From an uncultured Bacteroidia bacterium (GTDB lineage: Bacteria > Bacteroidota > Bacteroidia > Bacteroidales > Prolixibacteraceae): a stretch of DNA of 33,298 nucleotides. A program made the translations under genes and the position numbers. Every line of letters begins with the position of its first letter. Within the stretch, counting starts at the first letter, position 1. The notes beneath the pieces are model-generated. The model was given only the letters and a program-made list of their open reading frames with translations, made no database searches and was not told where the DNA came from. Location: positions 1-33,298 of the forward strand of contig CAIVMQ010000035.1 of NCBI GenBank assembly GCA_903907075.1, given 5' to 3'. This document shows positions 1 to 8,363 of this stretch, one piece after another.

Positions 1-37
1 AAAATAGTTAAACATTAAACAAAAAACAATTAATATC

Positions 38-2634
38 ATGAAAAACACATTTAAAACTCTCACGTTGATTCTTGTCTCAATTTTGGCAATATCTTTTACA
101 TGATGCAAAAAAGATTCTTCAGTCCCAATAATGAAGACTCATTCTATTACTGATGTTGCTGTATCTAATCCTGATTTTTCAACTCTGGTTCTGGCTCTCA
201 AAAGACCGGTCTTGATGTGGCCCTTGCTGACAGCAAGAGTCAATTTACAGTTTTTGCACCTACCAATGCCGCTTTTGCTTCATTGTTAACTGAATTGAAG
301 GTGGCATCGCTGAATGATATTCCAACAGAAACCTTAACCAAGGTTTTATTATATCATGTTAAATCGGGTAAGGCACTCGCTTCTCAAATCACAACTGGTT
401 ATTACTCTAGTATAGCTGCAGGTCCTGTCGCAAAATCTTTTCTTTCCATGTTCATTGACATGACCAATACGAAGATAAATGGTCGTTCCAAGATTACAAA
501 AACCGATATTGCTGCAGATAATGGAATTATACATGTGATAGATAAAGTTTTATTACCTATGAGTGTTGTAGACAATGCGATTGCTAATCCAATGTTTAGT
601 TCGTTAGTTGCCGCTGTTACAAAGGCTAATCTTGTTGCCCCACTTGCGGATAATACCAAGACCTACACTGTATTTGCACCGACTAACGATGCGTTCTCTG
701 CTTTATTAACTGCGTTGAAGGTAACCCTAAATGATCTTTCGGGTGAGGCATTGTCGCCTATACTACTTAATCATGTTCTTTCAGGTTTTATTCCGGCAGC
801 AAGTGTCACCGCGGGATATTTCCCAACATTAAACACTGCATTTGGTAAGAATGTATCACTCCAGATTGCAACAACTGGTGGAGTTGTTTTAAATAATAGT
901 TCCAAAGTTATTGCGACAGATGTAGTGGCCACAAACGGTATTATCCATGTAATTGATAAAGTTCTGTTGCCACCAAGCGTTGTTGATCTTGCCCTGCAGA
1001 ACCCTATGTTCAGCACGCTAGTTTCTGCCCTTGTTAAAGCCGACCTTGTTACTGCATTAACTGGTGCTGGTCCATTTACCGTTTTTGCTCCTACAAATGA
1101 TGCTTTTGCAGCACTATTTACTGCGTTGAAAATTAGCGGAGTTGACGCTCTTACCAAGGAGCAGCTTACCCCGATTCTCCTCTCGCATGTTGTAAGTGGA
1201 AATGTTCAATCAGGAAGTCTCTCTTCAGGTTCGGTTCAGACTTTAAATGGTCAAAAATCGCTGGACGTGATGGTAAGTGGTGGTGCTGTAACAATTGATG
1301 GCAGTGTTCATGTTGTCAAAGCCGACGTTCAGGGATCTAACGGTGTTGTACATGTTATTGACAAAGTTATTTCAGCCCCAGTGATTAAAACTAATTCTAT
1401 TACTGATGTTGCGGCATCTAATCCAGATTTTTCAACCCTGGTTCTGGCTCTCAAAAAGACCGGTCTTGATGTTGCCCTTGCTGACAACATGAGTGAATTT
1501 ACAGTTTTTGCACCTACCAATGCTGCTTTCGCTTCATTGTTAACTGAATTGAAGGTGGCTTCCATTGATGATATTCCAACAGAAACTTTAACCAAGGTTT
1601 TATTATATCATGTTAAATCGGGTAAAGCACTCTCATCAGAAATTATGACTGGTTATTACTCAAGCTTGGCTGGCGGTCCTGTCGCACAATCTTTTCTTTC
1701 CATGTTCATTGACATGACAAATACGACGATTAATGGTCGTTCTAAGATTACAAATACTGATATTGTTGCGGATAATGGAGTTATACATGTGATAGATAAA
1801 GTTTTATTACCTATGACTGTTGTTGATAATGCGATAGCAAATCCAATGTTTAGTTCGTTAGTTGCCGCTGTAGTAAAGGCTAACCTTGTAGCCCCGCTTT
1901 CAGATAATAGCAAGACGTATACTTTATTTGCACCAACCGACGATGCGTTCTCTGCTTTATTAACTGAGTTGAAGGTAACCCTAAATGATCTTTCGGGCGA
2001 GGCATTGTCGCCTATACTACTTTATCATGTTCTTTCAGGTTATATTCCGGCAGCAAGTGTCACAGCGGGATATTTCCCAACATTAAACACTGCATTTGGT
2101 AAGAATGTATCGCTTCAGATTGCAACAACTGGTGGAGTACTTTTAAATAATAGTTCCAATGTTATTGCGACAGATGTAGTGGCCACCAACGGTATTATCC
2201 ATGTAATTGATAAAGTTTTGTTGCCACCAAGCGTTGTGGATCTTGCCCTGCAGAACCCTGTGTTCAGCACGCTAGTTTCTGCCCTTGTTAAAGCCGACCT
2301 TGTTAATGCATTATCCGGTGCCGGTCCATTTACCGTTTTTGCTCCTACAAACGATGCTTTTACAGCACTATTTACAGCGTTGAAAATTAGCGGAGTTGAC
2401 GCACTTACCAAGGAACAGCTTACACCAATCCTCCTCGCTCATGTTGTTAGTGGTAATGTTCAGTCGGGTGGTCTCTCTTCCGGTATGGTTCAGACATTGA
2501 ATGGAGCAAAATCGCTAGACGTTATGGTAAGTGGTGGCTCTGTTACAATTGATAGCAGTGTCCATGTTGTCAAAGCCGATGTTCAGGGATCCAACGGTGT
2601 TGTACATGTTATTGATAAAGTCATTATCCCTTAA
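38..2634 (+). pseudogene. Six-domain fasciclin (FAS1) repeat surface lipoprotein, 5' end disrupted
   Basis: FAS1-domain proteins are exported adhesion or matrix proteins. Six FAS1 modules are visible: six FTVFAPTNxAF-type H1 motifs and six (I/V)(I/V)HVIDKV H2 motifs. The natural start is the ATG at 38, which opens a lipoprotein signal (MKNTFKTLTLILVSILAIS then FT-stop-C). The codon before the lipid-accepting Cys is TGA at 101-103 where Gly (GGA) would complete an FTGC lipobox. A second lesion is at 200-203: four A's where the internal duplicate has five, shifting the frame by -1. Downstream the frame is open to TAA at 2632-2634 for about 805 codons. Its only early start is GTG 217, which lies inside the first domain and would lose the signal peptide. 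It is therefore either a recent pseudogene or contains two sequence errors. The upstream 37 bp is A-rich with no Shine-Dalgarno, as usual in this phylum. Confidence 0.85.
143..2633 (+). repeat. In-frame tandem duplication of a ~1254-bp unit (three FAS1 domains, A-B-C/A'-B'-C')
   Basis: Matching landmarks lie 1254 bp apart, for example GTTTAGTTCG at 595 and 1849. In the first ~60 bp of the unit the offset is 1253 (143 versus 1396), because unit 1 lacks one A at 200-203. 1254 bp is exactly 418 codons, so the duplication is in frame. The copies run from about 143 to 1380 and 1396 to 2633 and are very similar at nucleotide level, with many differences at third positions. Domains A, B and C within a unit are much more diverged from each other. 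A triplet therefore existed first and was duplicated whole more recently. Confidence 0.9.
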
Positions 2635-2661
2635 TATAGTCAGTTTTAATTCAAATTGACC

Positions 2662-2740
2662 AATTCCCCGGATGGTTTTAAATAGATAAATTAGAGGTGA
2701 TTACCTTTGTTTATTGACTTTAAAACTATTCCGGGTAATT
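2662..2740. repeat. 79-nt imperfect inverted repeat / nested hairpin between the fasciclin gene and the MerR regulator
   Basis: The outer arms at 2662-2680 and 2721-2740 pair over about 17 positions with two mismatches and one bulge (arm cores AATTCCCCGG and CCGGGTAATT, then GGTTTTA and TAAAACT). Inside, ATAAA pairs with TTTAT, and AGGT-GATT-ACCT forms the tip. It could be the fasciclin terminator, although no strong T-tract follows, or a regulatory site for the next gene. A TACCTTTG box (2702-2709) that fits the phylum's -7 consensus lies within it, but with no TTG at the expected distance upstream. Confidence 0.45.
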
Positions 2741-2900
2741 TAATTTAATTCCGATTTGCCTATTTAATTTCAATTCTTCAGTGCTCGTTTCATTTCGCTT
2801 TGGTTAAAACACTATTTTAGTCAGTTCAATTAACCGATGTAGATTTTATCGGATTCCAATAAATAGTTACAGTTAATACTTAATTCACCATTAAATTCAA

Positions 2901-3812
2901 ATGTCGACTTATTCAATAAAGGATCTTGAGAAATTAATCGGGATTAAGGCTCATACAATCAGGATTTGGGAGCAACGTTATCATTTAATTGAACCGAAGA
3001 GAACAGATACTAATATTCGGTATTATTCAGATGACGATCTTGTAAAGTTGATGAATGTCTCGATATTAAATCAAAACGGTTACAAGATCTCAAAGATTGC
3101 TGATTTTGACAATGATCAGATAAATGAGCTTATTTTAAATTTAAATAGTGATCTCCCGGCACTTCCCACCCAAACTTTCAATCTGAAAAAATCTCTTGTG
3201 GAGGTTAATGAATTATTGTTCAATGAGACAATTGAAAAATCGGTAAAAATTATAGGTTTTGAGGCAACCATCGAGGAGTTAGTGTTTCCGTTTTTTGAAG
3301 TTATTGGTGATTTATGGCTTTCAGGCGCCATAATTCCAGCCCAGGAACATTTTTTCACCAATATGGTTCGTCAAAAGCTGATTGTTGCCATCGACAATGA
3401 ACGGATAAAGAGTGAAATGCCGAGACCTCGGATTTTATTTTATCTTCCTGAAGGGGAATTCCATGAAATTGGGATGCTGTATTATAATTATGTGGCAAGA
3501 AAATTAAATTTTGAAGTGATTTATCTGGGAACTTCGATTCCCTTCCGGGATATAATCCGGATGGATGAAATCAGGACATTCCAGATTATTTTCACCTCGT
3601 TTGTTACCTCCCAGGGGGAGGGAATTCTGGCCAAAAGGATAGAGAAAAAACGGAAAGCATTTCCAGATAAAACATTTTTGGTCAGTGGATGGCAGCTGAA
3701 ACAAGAGAAACCGCATCTTCCAAAGAACTTTTTTCATATTTCTTCCTCCGATGACTTTAAAAAGTCCCTGCATAATTACCTGAAGCGAAATGTCAGTAAG
3801 TTGCAGGTTTAG
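2901..3812 (+). CDS. MerR-family regulator with CarH-like cobalamin-binding domains (putative B12 photoreceptor)
   Basis: This is a 303-residue cytoplasmic DNA-binding protein. Residues 1-75 are a MerR winged helix (YSIKDLEKLIGIKAHTIRIW, then RYY at 40-42). Residues ~95-165 are the helical B12-binding cap and ~175-300 the Rossmann B12-binding fold. The cap has W139 followed nine residues later by E149-H150, the W-x9-EH signature of AdoCbl-binding CarH/LitR light sensors. The Rossmann part has E186-x-H188-x-x-G191, whose His is the lower axial cobalt ligand in this family. In known CarH proteins AdoCbl drives tetramerisation on DNA, and light releases repression. No carotenoid, photolyase or cobalamin gene is in this window, so the target is unknown. 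The gene upstream (fasciclin) is on the same strand and the next gene is convergent. Length is normal for the family. Confidence 0.85.
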   Translation: MSTYSIKDLEKLIGIKAHTIRIWEQRYHLIEPKRTDTNIRYYSDDDLVKLMNVSILNQNGYKISKIADFDNDQINELILNLNSDLPALPTQTFNLKKSLVEVNELLFNETIEKSVKIIGFEATIEELVFPFFEVIGDLWLSGAIIPAQEHFFTNMVRQKLIVAIDNERIKSEMPRPRILFYLPEGEFHEIGMLYYNYVARKLNFEVIYLGTSIPFRDIIRMDEIRTFQIIFTSFVTSQGEGILAKRIEKKRKAFPDKTFLVSGWQLKQEKPHLPKNFFHISSSDDFKKSLHNYLKRNVSKLQV

Positions 3813-3938
3813 TAATGTACTTCCTTTATTTCTTTAAATTTTCCTTCATCGTAATTCGTTGGTCTGGGTGCTTAAGTCTTTGCTATTCGGTGATCTTCTG
3901 GCAATATGAATAGGTGTAGTTTTGAATTAATAGGAGTT

Positions 3939-5753
3939 TTATTCCATATTTTTAACTCCGGCAACAGGTCTGGCTGTAAGTTGATGAAGGTCAAATATTA
4001 TGAGCTCATTTTTCCCTTTTTTGAGCCATGGCGCGGGGCAATAGAGTTGTTTCTGAGGACCAACATTCCAATATCTTCCCAGGTTGTGGCCATTAACCCA
4101 TACGATACCTTTCTCCCATTGCGATAAGTCAAGGTAGGTGTCGCCGGTGGTACCGAGTTCAAATTCGCCTTTAAAGAAATTGCCGGGCAGTGTCGGCAAT
4201 GCCTCTGAATAGGCAAGTTGATTCAAATACGACTCATCAAATGGAAGGTTAAACACCTGCCAGTTCATCAGTGTCATTCCATTTAAGGATACGCGCTCTG
4301 TAATCCCTTTTCGATCGATCATATATTCGGCGAAATTTATACGCCCCATCCCTTCAACAAAAATATCGAGTTGTGGATTTGCTGTGTTGGACTCAGGCAG
4401 TTCAATTGAGTTCTCCCCCTTTCCTCGGTCGAGTTTACCAATAAATTTTCCATCGACAAAAACAGTGGCGTAGTCATGTAGTTCGGTAATCAGAAGTTTC
4501 CCTTTTTTATGACCAATTAGATTGGTTCTGTAAAGGATAAATCCTCCTTTTTGACCAAACATCTCCATGGGCTTGGGCTGAGGAGTATAGTTGGCTTTCG
4601 GCAGGTTATCCCATACGGAGGCTGATGATTTCATCCGAATCTCCGGAATTTCAATGGCCGCGATTTGGGATGGAACAGGAGCGAGCTTCTCAGCATTATT
4701 CCGGTACTTTGACAGTAGATTTCGCAAGGCATAGTATTTCGGTGTCGCCTGTCCCATTTCGTTTATTGGGGCATCATAATCATAACTGGTTACGTCGGGT
4801 TGATATTGAGTAGGACTAAAAGCGTTTGCTCCGGCCCAATAGCCAAAGTTGGTACCACCATGGATCACATAGAAATTGAACGATTTTTTATTGTCCATTA
4901 GCCATTTGACGTTTTTAAGTAGGGTTGCAGTGTCGGGTCGTTGCCATTCCTCACCCCAGTGGGTAAGCCAGCCAGGGTATAATTCACTGCAAAAGGATGG
5001 GACATTGGGATTTGATTTGGTTGCCTGGGCAAAATCGGCTTCGCTTGTTCCGGGGTCTAGTCCAATAGCGGCATCGGGTAGCAATCCCGCTTCTAGCATA
5101 AATGGCGTGGCACCGTCGGCTGTGTAAAAAGGCACATCAATGCCGTTGCTTTTCCACATCTCTCGGATCCAAGAAGTATAACGCTTATCATTTCCGTAGC
5201 TTCCATATTCATTCTCTACCTGAACCATCACGATAGGACCACCCTTGGTTATCTGCAAATCTCTTACCTGAAGTGCAAGTTCTTTGATATACCTGTCCAT
5301 CGCTTCAATATAGCGCGGATCCATACAACGCACTTTAATGTCAGGAATCTTTAACAGGTAGGAGGGGAGCCCTCCAAAATCCCATTCCGCACATACATAA
5401 GGGCCGGGTCGTAAGATCAGAAAGAGCCCCTCCTCCTGCACGATATGTATAAACTGGGCGATGTTGTGGTTATCCGTTTGGAAATCGAACTTCCCAGGTT
5501 CTGATTCGTGATAATTCCAGAAGATATACGCTGCGATCGTATTGCATCCCATGGCTTTTGCCATTTGTATGCGATGGCGCCAATACTGTGCCGGAATTCG
5601 CGCAGGATGCATCTCACCCGAAATAATCTGATAGGGTTTGTTGTCAAGGAGGAACTCCGTCTTGACAAGGGCGAAGGTATGTGGTGTTTTCTGACTGAAA
5701 ACATTAACACAAAATAGGATAACAAAAAAGAGCGTTACGAAGGGTTTTCTCAT
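3939..5753 (-). CDS. Secreted GH35 beta-galactosidase
   Basis: This 604-residue protein hydrolyses terminal beta-galactosyl residues, presumably in the periplasm. Residues 1-20 are a signal peptide (hydrophobic FVTLFFVILFCVNVF). The GH35 (beta/alpha)8 barrel follows from about residue 28, with RPGPYVCAEWDFGGLP at 115-130. The family signature GGPIVMVQVENEYGSYG begins at residue 171, with E182 as the likely acid/base. E257 in FCSELYPGW is the likely nucleophile. The last ~200 residues have the jelly-roll features of GH35 enzymes (YATVFVDGKFIGKLDRG; GIVWVNGHNLGRYWNVGPQ). It is the last gene of the locus, 80 bp after the GH95-like gene on the same strand, so the two are probably co-transcribed. 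Preference for beta-1,3, -1,4 or -1,6 linkages cannot be read from the sequence. Confidence 0.93.
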   Translation of the reverse strand: MRKPFVTLFFVILFCVNVFSQKTPHTFALVKTEFLLDNKPYQIISGEMHPARIPAQYWRHRIQMAKAMGCNTIAAYIFWNYHESEPGKFDFQTDNHNIAQFIHIVQEEGLFLILRPGPYVCAEWDFGGLPSYLLKIPDIKVRCMDPRYIEAMDRYIKELALQVRDLQITKGGPIVMVQVENEYGSYGNDKRYTSWIREMWKSNGIDVPFYTADGATPFMLEAGLLPDAAIGLDPGTSEADFAQATKSNPNVPSFCSELYPGWLTHWGEEWQRPDTATLLKNVKWLMDNKKSFNFYVIHGGTNFGYWAGANAFSPTQYQPDVTSYDYDAPINEMGQATPKYYALRNLLSKYRNNAEKLAPVPSQIAAIEIPEIRMKSSASVWDNLPKANYTPQPKPMEMFGQKGGFILYRTNLIGHKKGKLLITELHDYATVFVDGKFIGKLDRGKGENSIELPESNTANPQLDIFVEGMGRINFAEYMIDRKGITERVSLNGMTLMNWQVFNLPFDESYLNQLAYSEALPTLPGNFFKGEFELGTTGDTYLDLSQWEKGIVWVNGHNLGRYWNVGPQKQLYCPAPWLKKGKNELIIFDLHQLTARPVAGVKNME

Positions 5754-5833
5754 GATCTTATATTTTTGAAATTGAATCGTTAGATTATTGGTTTTTTAAT
5801 GCTGTTCAGCTAAGGGATTTTTCAATCCTATTT

Positions 5834-8131
5834 TTAGTTTGTCAGTATAACCTTCCCATTTTTTGGGATTTTAATTACAATGATATTATTCTCTACATTT
5901 ACTTTCCCATTCCAACTGTAGTTTATTTTATAGAAGTCTGAACCAAAAGGATTCATTAGCTTGCAAATTCCCCCTTGTTCAGAGACGATTTCAACTCGTT
6001 CGACTTTTCCCCCTTTTTGTTGCGCCGAAACCAGAAATGCCCCTGCGGCTCTTAAGGTTGTAAAAGATAGTTCTTGCCATGATGCTGGAATGGCGGGAAA
6101 GATATGAATTATTCCGGTATGCGATTGAATCAGCATCTCTTGTACCCCAGCGGCAAAGGCAAAGTTCCCTTCCAGGGTAAAGGGGCGGTACTTCATCGTT
6201 GAATATCCCTTGTTGTGCTGCTCCCCATTGGCATGAAAACTATTTGGAAGGCAGAAATTCTCCGAAAATATCCGAAGCGTTTCGGCAGCTTTTTCACCCA
6301 TCAAAGCACGGGCATATAAATTGCCAAGCCAGCTGTATGAATAACCACACCATAAGTCAGATCCTCTAAGTTCAAGATTATTTAGGGTAGATTTAATAAT
6401 CTGCTGATCTTTTTCCCCATTTGCCCAGTCGATTACGCCCAGGGGATGCCACCCTACCAGGTGTGAAAAATGACGGTGCGATTCGATATAAGGGTGCCCA
6501 GGTGCAAACGCAAGACCTCCCTGTTCATCGAGTGCAAATGCTGGCCACTCACTAAGAATCGATCTCCATCTCTTTCCCTCTTCTTCTTTTCCTAATAGAT
6601 CAGCGAGTTCGGCTGCCTTATCAAAGGTCCAACGGATAAAGCCCAAGTCGAAGTTTGTCGTTTGGGTAAACCACGCCTTAATGGAGTTATCGTGGATCTC
6701 CGGACTCGCGCTGATAGGCAGTTTGCGTATTCCATTCTCATCCTTAACCGAGATCTCATCGAGGTAAATCGCAACATCATGAATCCATGGATAAGCTTTC
6801 TCGCGCAGAAACTTTTCGTCTTTCGAGTATATCCAGTGCAGATAAAAATGCTGGGCTAGCCAGGCGCCAACGGTAGGGCCGAAAGAATATTGAATCCATC
6901 CACCCATTGGTTTGCCCTCGAGCGTTGTTACTCCGGGAACATTCATTCCGGAGGTTCCAAAATAATCCTGGGTATATTTTTTAAATGATGGTCTGTATTT
7001 CCAAAGCCAGTTAAGATACCCCTCTTCGAGATCGAGGTGATTTGCCGAATAGGCTGGCCAGTAACTTAACTGCGTATTTAGATCGTGGTGCAAATCCCCT
7101 TTCCATGGGGGTAATTTGCCGTTGTCGGCAGTCCAGACGGCCTGCAACGATATGGGCGGAGCATCTGCCCGTGCCGCAGAACCAAATTTGTATTGTTCTA
7201 AATCCCATTGTCTCTCAAGAATGGTATCGGGGAGTGTGATTGAAGATTTCGACCAATAGGTACTCCACCATGCGCTATGAGATAAGTAGGCAGTGCTGAA
7301 CGTGGTCTTCGTAATCATTTCATTGGTGATCGCCTGAGCTGTTTTATGCGTATTTTTTTCCGATGGTGTTGAGGTGATTGTCCAGACTCCAACCAAGGAG
7401 TGATCAGCATATTTCCACGATACTGAAACCTCGTATTCAAAGTCATTGCATCCCTTTTGTCGGTATGTTAATTGATTCGGATTTTGGATAACTTTACCTT
7501 GCTTGTAGCCAAGTCTTTGTAGATCCTGTCCTGCAACAGAATTTTCATTTTTGTTTATCTCGATCTTCTCATATTCAGGCGGCAAAAGAATTGGAATAAA
7601 ATCACTGGGTACATGGTTAAATTTAAACCATCCTGTAGGTTTTGAGGCATGAACAAAAGCCGTTAAACTCGCTCCGTTTTCCCATTTCGTTTCACAGCTT
7701 GCAGTAGCGATGGTTAGTTTAACGTCTATCACTTTACCAAAGCTTTTAGTGTCAAACTCGAGCGCTGCACCCGGAATTTTAGATGGAGCCGGAAGTTGCT
7801 CGTAAGGAGCATCAAATAGCTGTTGCACAATTTGGTAGTTATTCTCTTTCACCTGCTGCTGCACCCATTTAAAACTAAATTCTGGCTTGGTGAAATTCGC
7901 CATTGGGCGTAAATCCCATAAGTCAGCACGGTCGAGTGAGATGCGCAGATGATCTTCTTTTTGCCAGATTAAAGCTCCCAGCATTGCGTTGCCAAGAGGA
8001 ATACCCTCATCCCATGATGGAGCAAGCTGCGGAAAATCAAGGTTGTACTTAGGCTTTGGCGACTCAGTAGTAGTCGACCATAAGGTTAGCGTGCGGCTAA
8101 TGAGAATGAATAAGATCGCAAGTATCTTCAT
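5834..8131 (-). CDS. GH95-like glycoside hydrolase (alpha-L-fucosidase / alpha-L-galactosidase superfamily), secreted
   Basis: This is a 765-residue exported protein with a signal sequence at residues 1-19. The N-terminal beta-sandwich begins with IPLGNAMLGALIW (~44-56), as in GH95 proteins. An (alpha/alpha)6 barrel follows, with WKGDLHHDLNTQLSYWPAY (343-361), SPEIHD (476-481), SHRHFSHLVGWHPLG (551-565) and LEGNFAFAAGVQEMLIQSHTG (653-673). By analogy with AfcA, E478 would be the general acid. The base region reads D350-L-N352 where AfcA has N-x-N, and the usual Asp of IDGNFG is Glu here (E654). Specificity may therefore differ from classical 1,2-alpha-L-fucosidases. The gene lies after a terminator that separates it from susD and is followed by the GH35 gene. 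The assignment to the superfamily is firm, the substrate is not. Confidence 0.8.
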   Translation of the reverse strand: MKILAILFILISRTLTLWSTTTESPKPKYNLDFPQLAPSWDEGIPLGNAMLGALIWQKEDHLRISLDRADLWDLRPMANFTKPEFSFKWVQQQVKENNYQIVQQLFDAPYEQLPAPSKIPGAALEFDTKSFGKVIDVKLTIATASCETKWENGASLTAFVHASKPTGWFKFNHVPSDFIPILLPPEYEKIEINKNENSVAGQDLQRLGYKQGKVIQNPNQLTYRQKGCNDFEYEVSVSWKYADHSLVGVWTITSTPSEKNTHKTAQAITNEMITKTTFSTAYLSHSAWWSTYWSKSSITLPDTILERQWDLEQYKFGSAARADAPPISLQAVWTADNGKLPPWKGDLHHDLNTQLSYWPAYSANHLDLEEGYLNWLWKYRPSFKKYTQDYFGTSGMNVPGVTTLEGKPMGGWIQYSFGPTVGAWLAQHFYLHWIYSKDEKFLREKAYPWIHDVAIYLDEISVKDENGIRKLPISASPEIHDNSIKAWFTQTTNFDLGFIRWTFDKAAELADLLGKEEEGKRWRSILSEWPAFALDEQGGLAFAPGHPYIESHRHFSHLVGWHPLGVIDWANGEKDQQIIKSTLNNLELRGSDLWCGYSYSWLGNLYARALMGEKAAETLRIFSENFCLPNSFHANGEQHNKGYSTMKYRPFTLEGNFAFAAGVQEMLIQSHTGIIHIFPAIPASWQELSFTTLRAAGAFLVSAQQKGGKVERVEIVSEQGGICKLMNPFGSDFYKINYSWNGKVNVENNIIVIKIPKNGKVILTN

Positions 8132-8183
8132 CAGGTTTTATTGGATTAAGGTTTATCTATTTCGGATTAATTAATTAGGTCTT

Positions 8184-8191
8184 CAAAGATA
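8184..8191 (-). promoter_or_regulatory. Possible -7 box (TATCTTTG) of the GH95-like/GH35 unit
   Basis: On the minus strand TATCTTTG matches the Bacteroidota -7 consensus TAnnTTTG. It lies 52 bp upstream of the GH95-like start and just after the susD terminator. The same octamer, in a similar context (ATTCTnnTATCTTTGAA), lies before the ECF sigma gene. No TTG is seen at -33, so support is partial. Confidence 0.4.
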
Positions 8192-8249
8192 ATAGAATCA
8201 TTTTTTTAAAAGTGAATTTTCGTATTCTCTCCTTGTAATTACATTTTAT

Positions 8250-8291
8250 GACAAAATAAAACCGGAGTAGCACTATGAAACTACCCCGGTT
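8250..8291 (-). terminator. Rho-independent terminator after susD
   Basis: Arms AACCGGAGTAG (8260-8270) and CTACCCCGGTT (8281-8291) pair over 10 of 11 positions around a 10-nt loop. Read on the minus strand, the hairpin is followed by a T-rich run (TTATTTTGT, 8251-8259). It lies 73 bp after the susD stop and upstream of the GH95-like gene, so it probably ends, or partly attenuates, the susCD transcript. Confidence 0.8.
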
Positions 8292-8363
8292 AATTTGACA
8301 TTATAAAAGAAAAATCAATCGATAAAAACAAAGTGATTTTGTTCTTTTCGACTTAGCATAGAT

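Noticed and set aside
101..103. TGA read as selenocysteine or by programmed recoding
   Set aside because: No selenocysteine-insertion stem follows, the position is a Gly in the lipobox pattern, and a second lesion downstream would still break the frame.
771..1157. Minus-strand open frames within the fasciclin repeats
   Set aside because: They recur at the same place in each duplicated unit (also 402-659, 1656-1913, 2115-2411), as expected for shadows of a repetitive coding sequence.
217..2634. Fasciclin gene starting at GTG 217 as an intact CDS
   Set aside because: That start is inside the first FAS1 domain and removes the lipoprotein signal visible in another frame from 38; the frame is an outcome of the -1 lesion.
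2834..2852. CCGAT/ATCGG inverted repeat upstream of the MerR gene as its operator
   Set aside because: A 5-bp dyad with 9-bp spacing is too weak to claim without comparison to related genomes.
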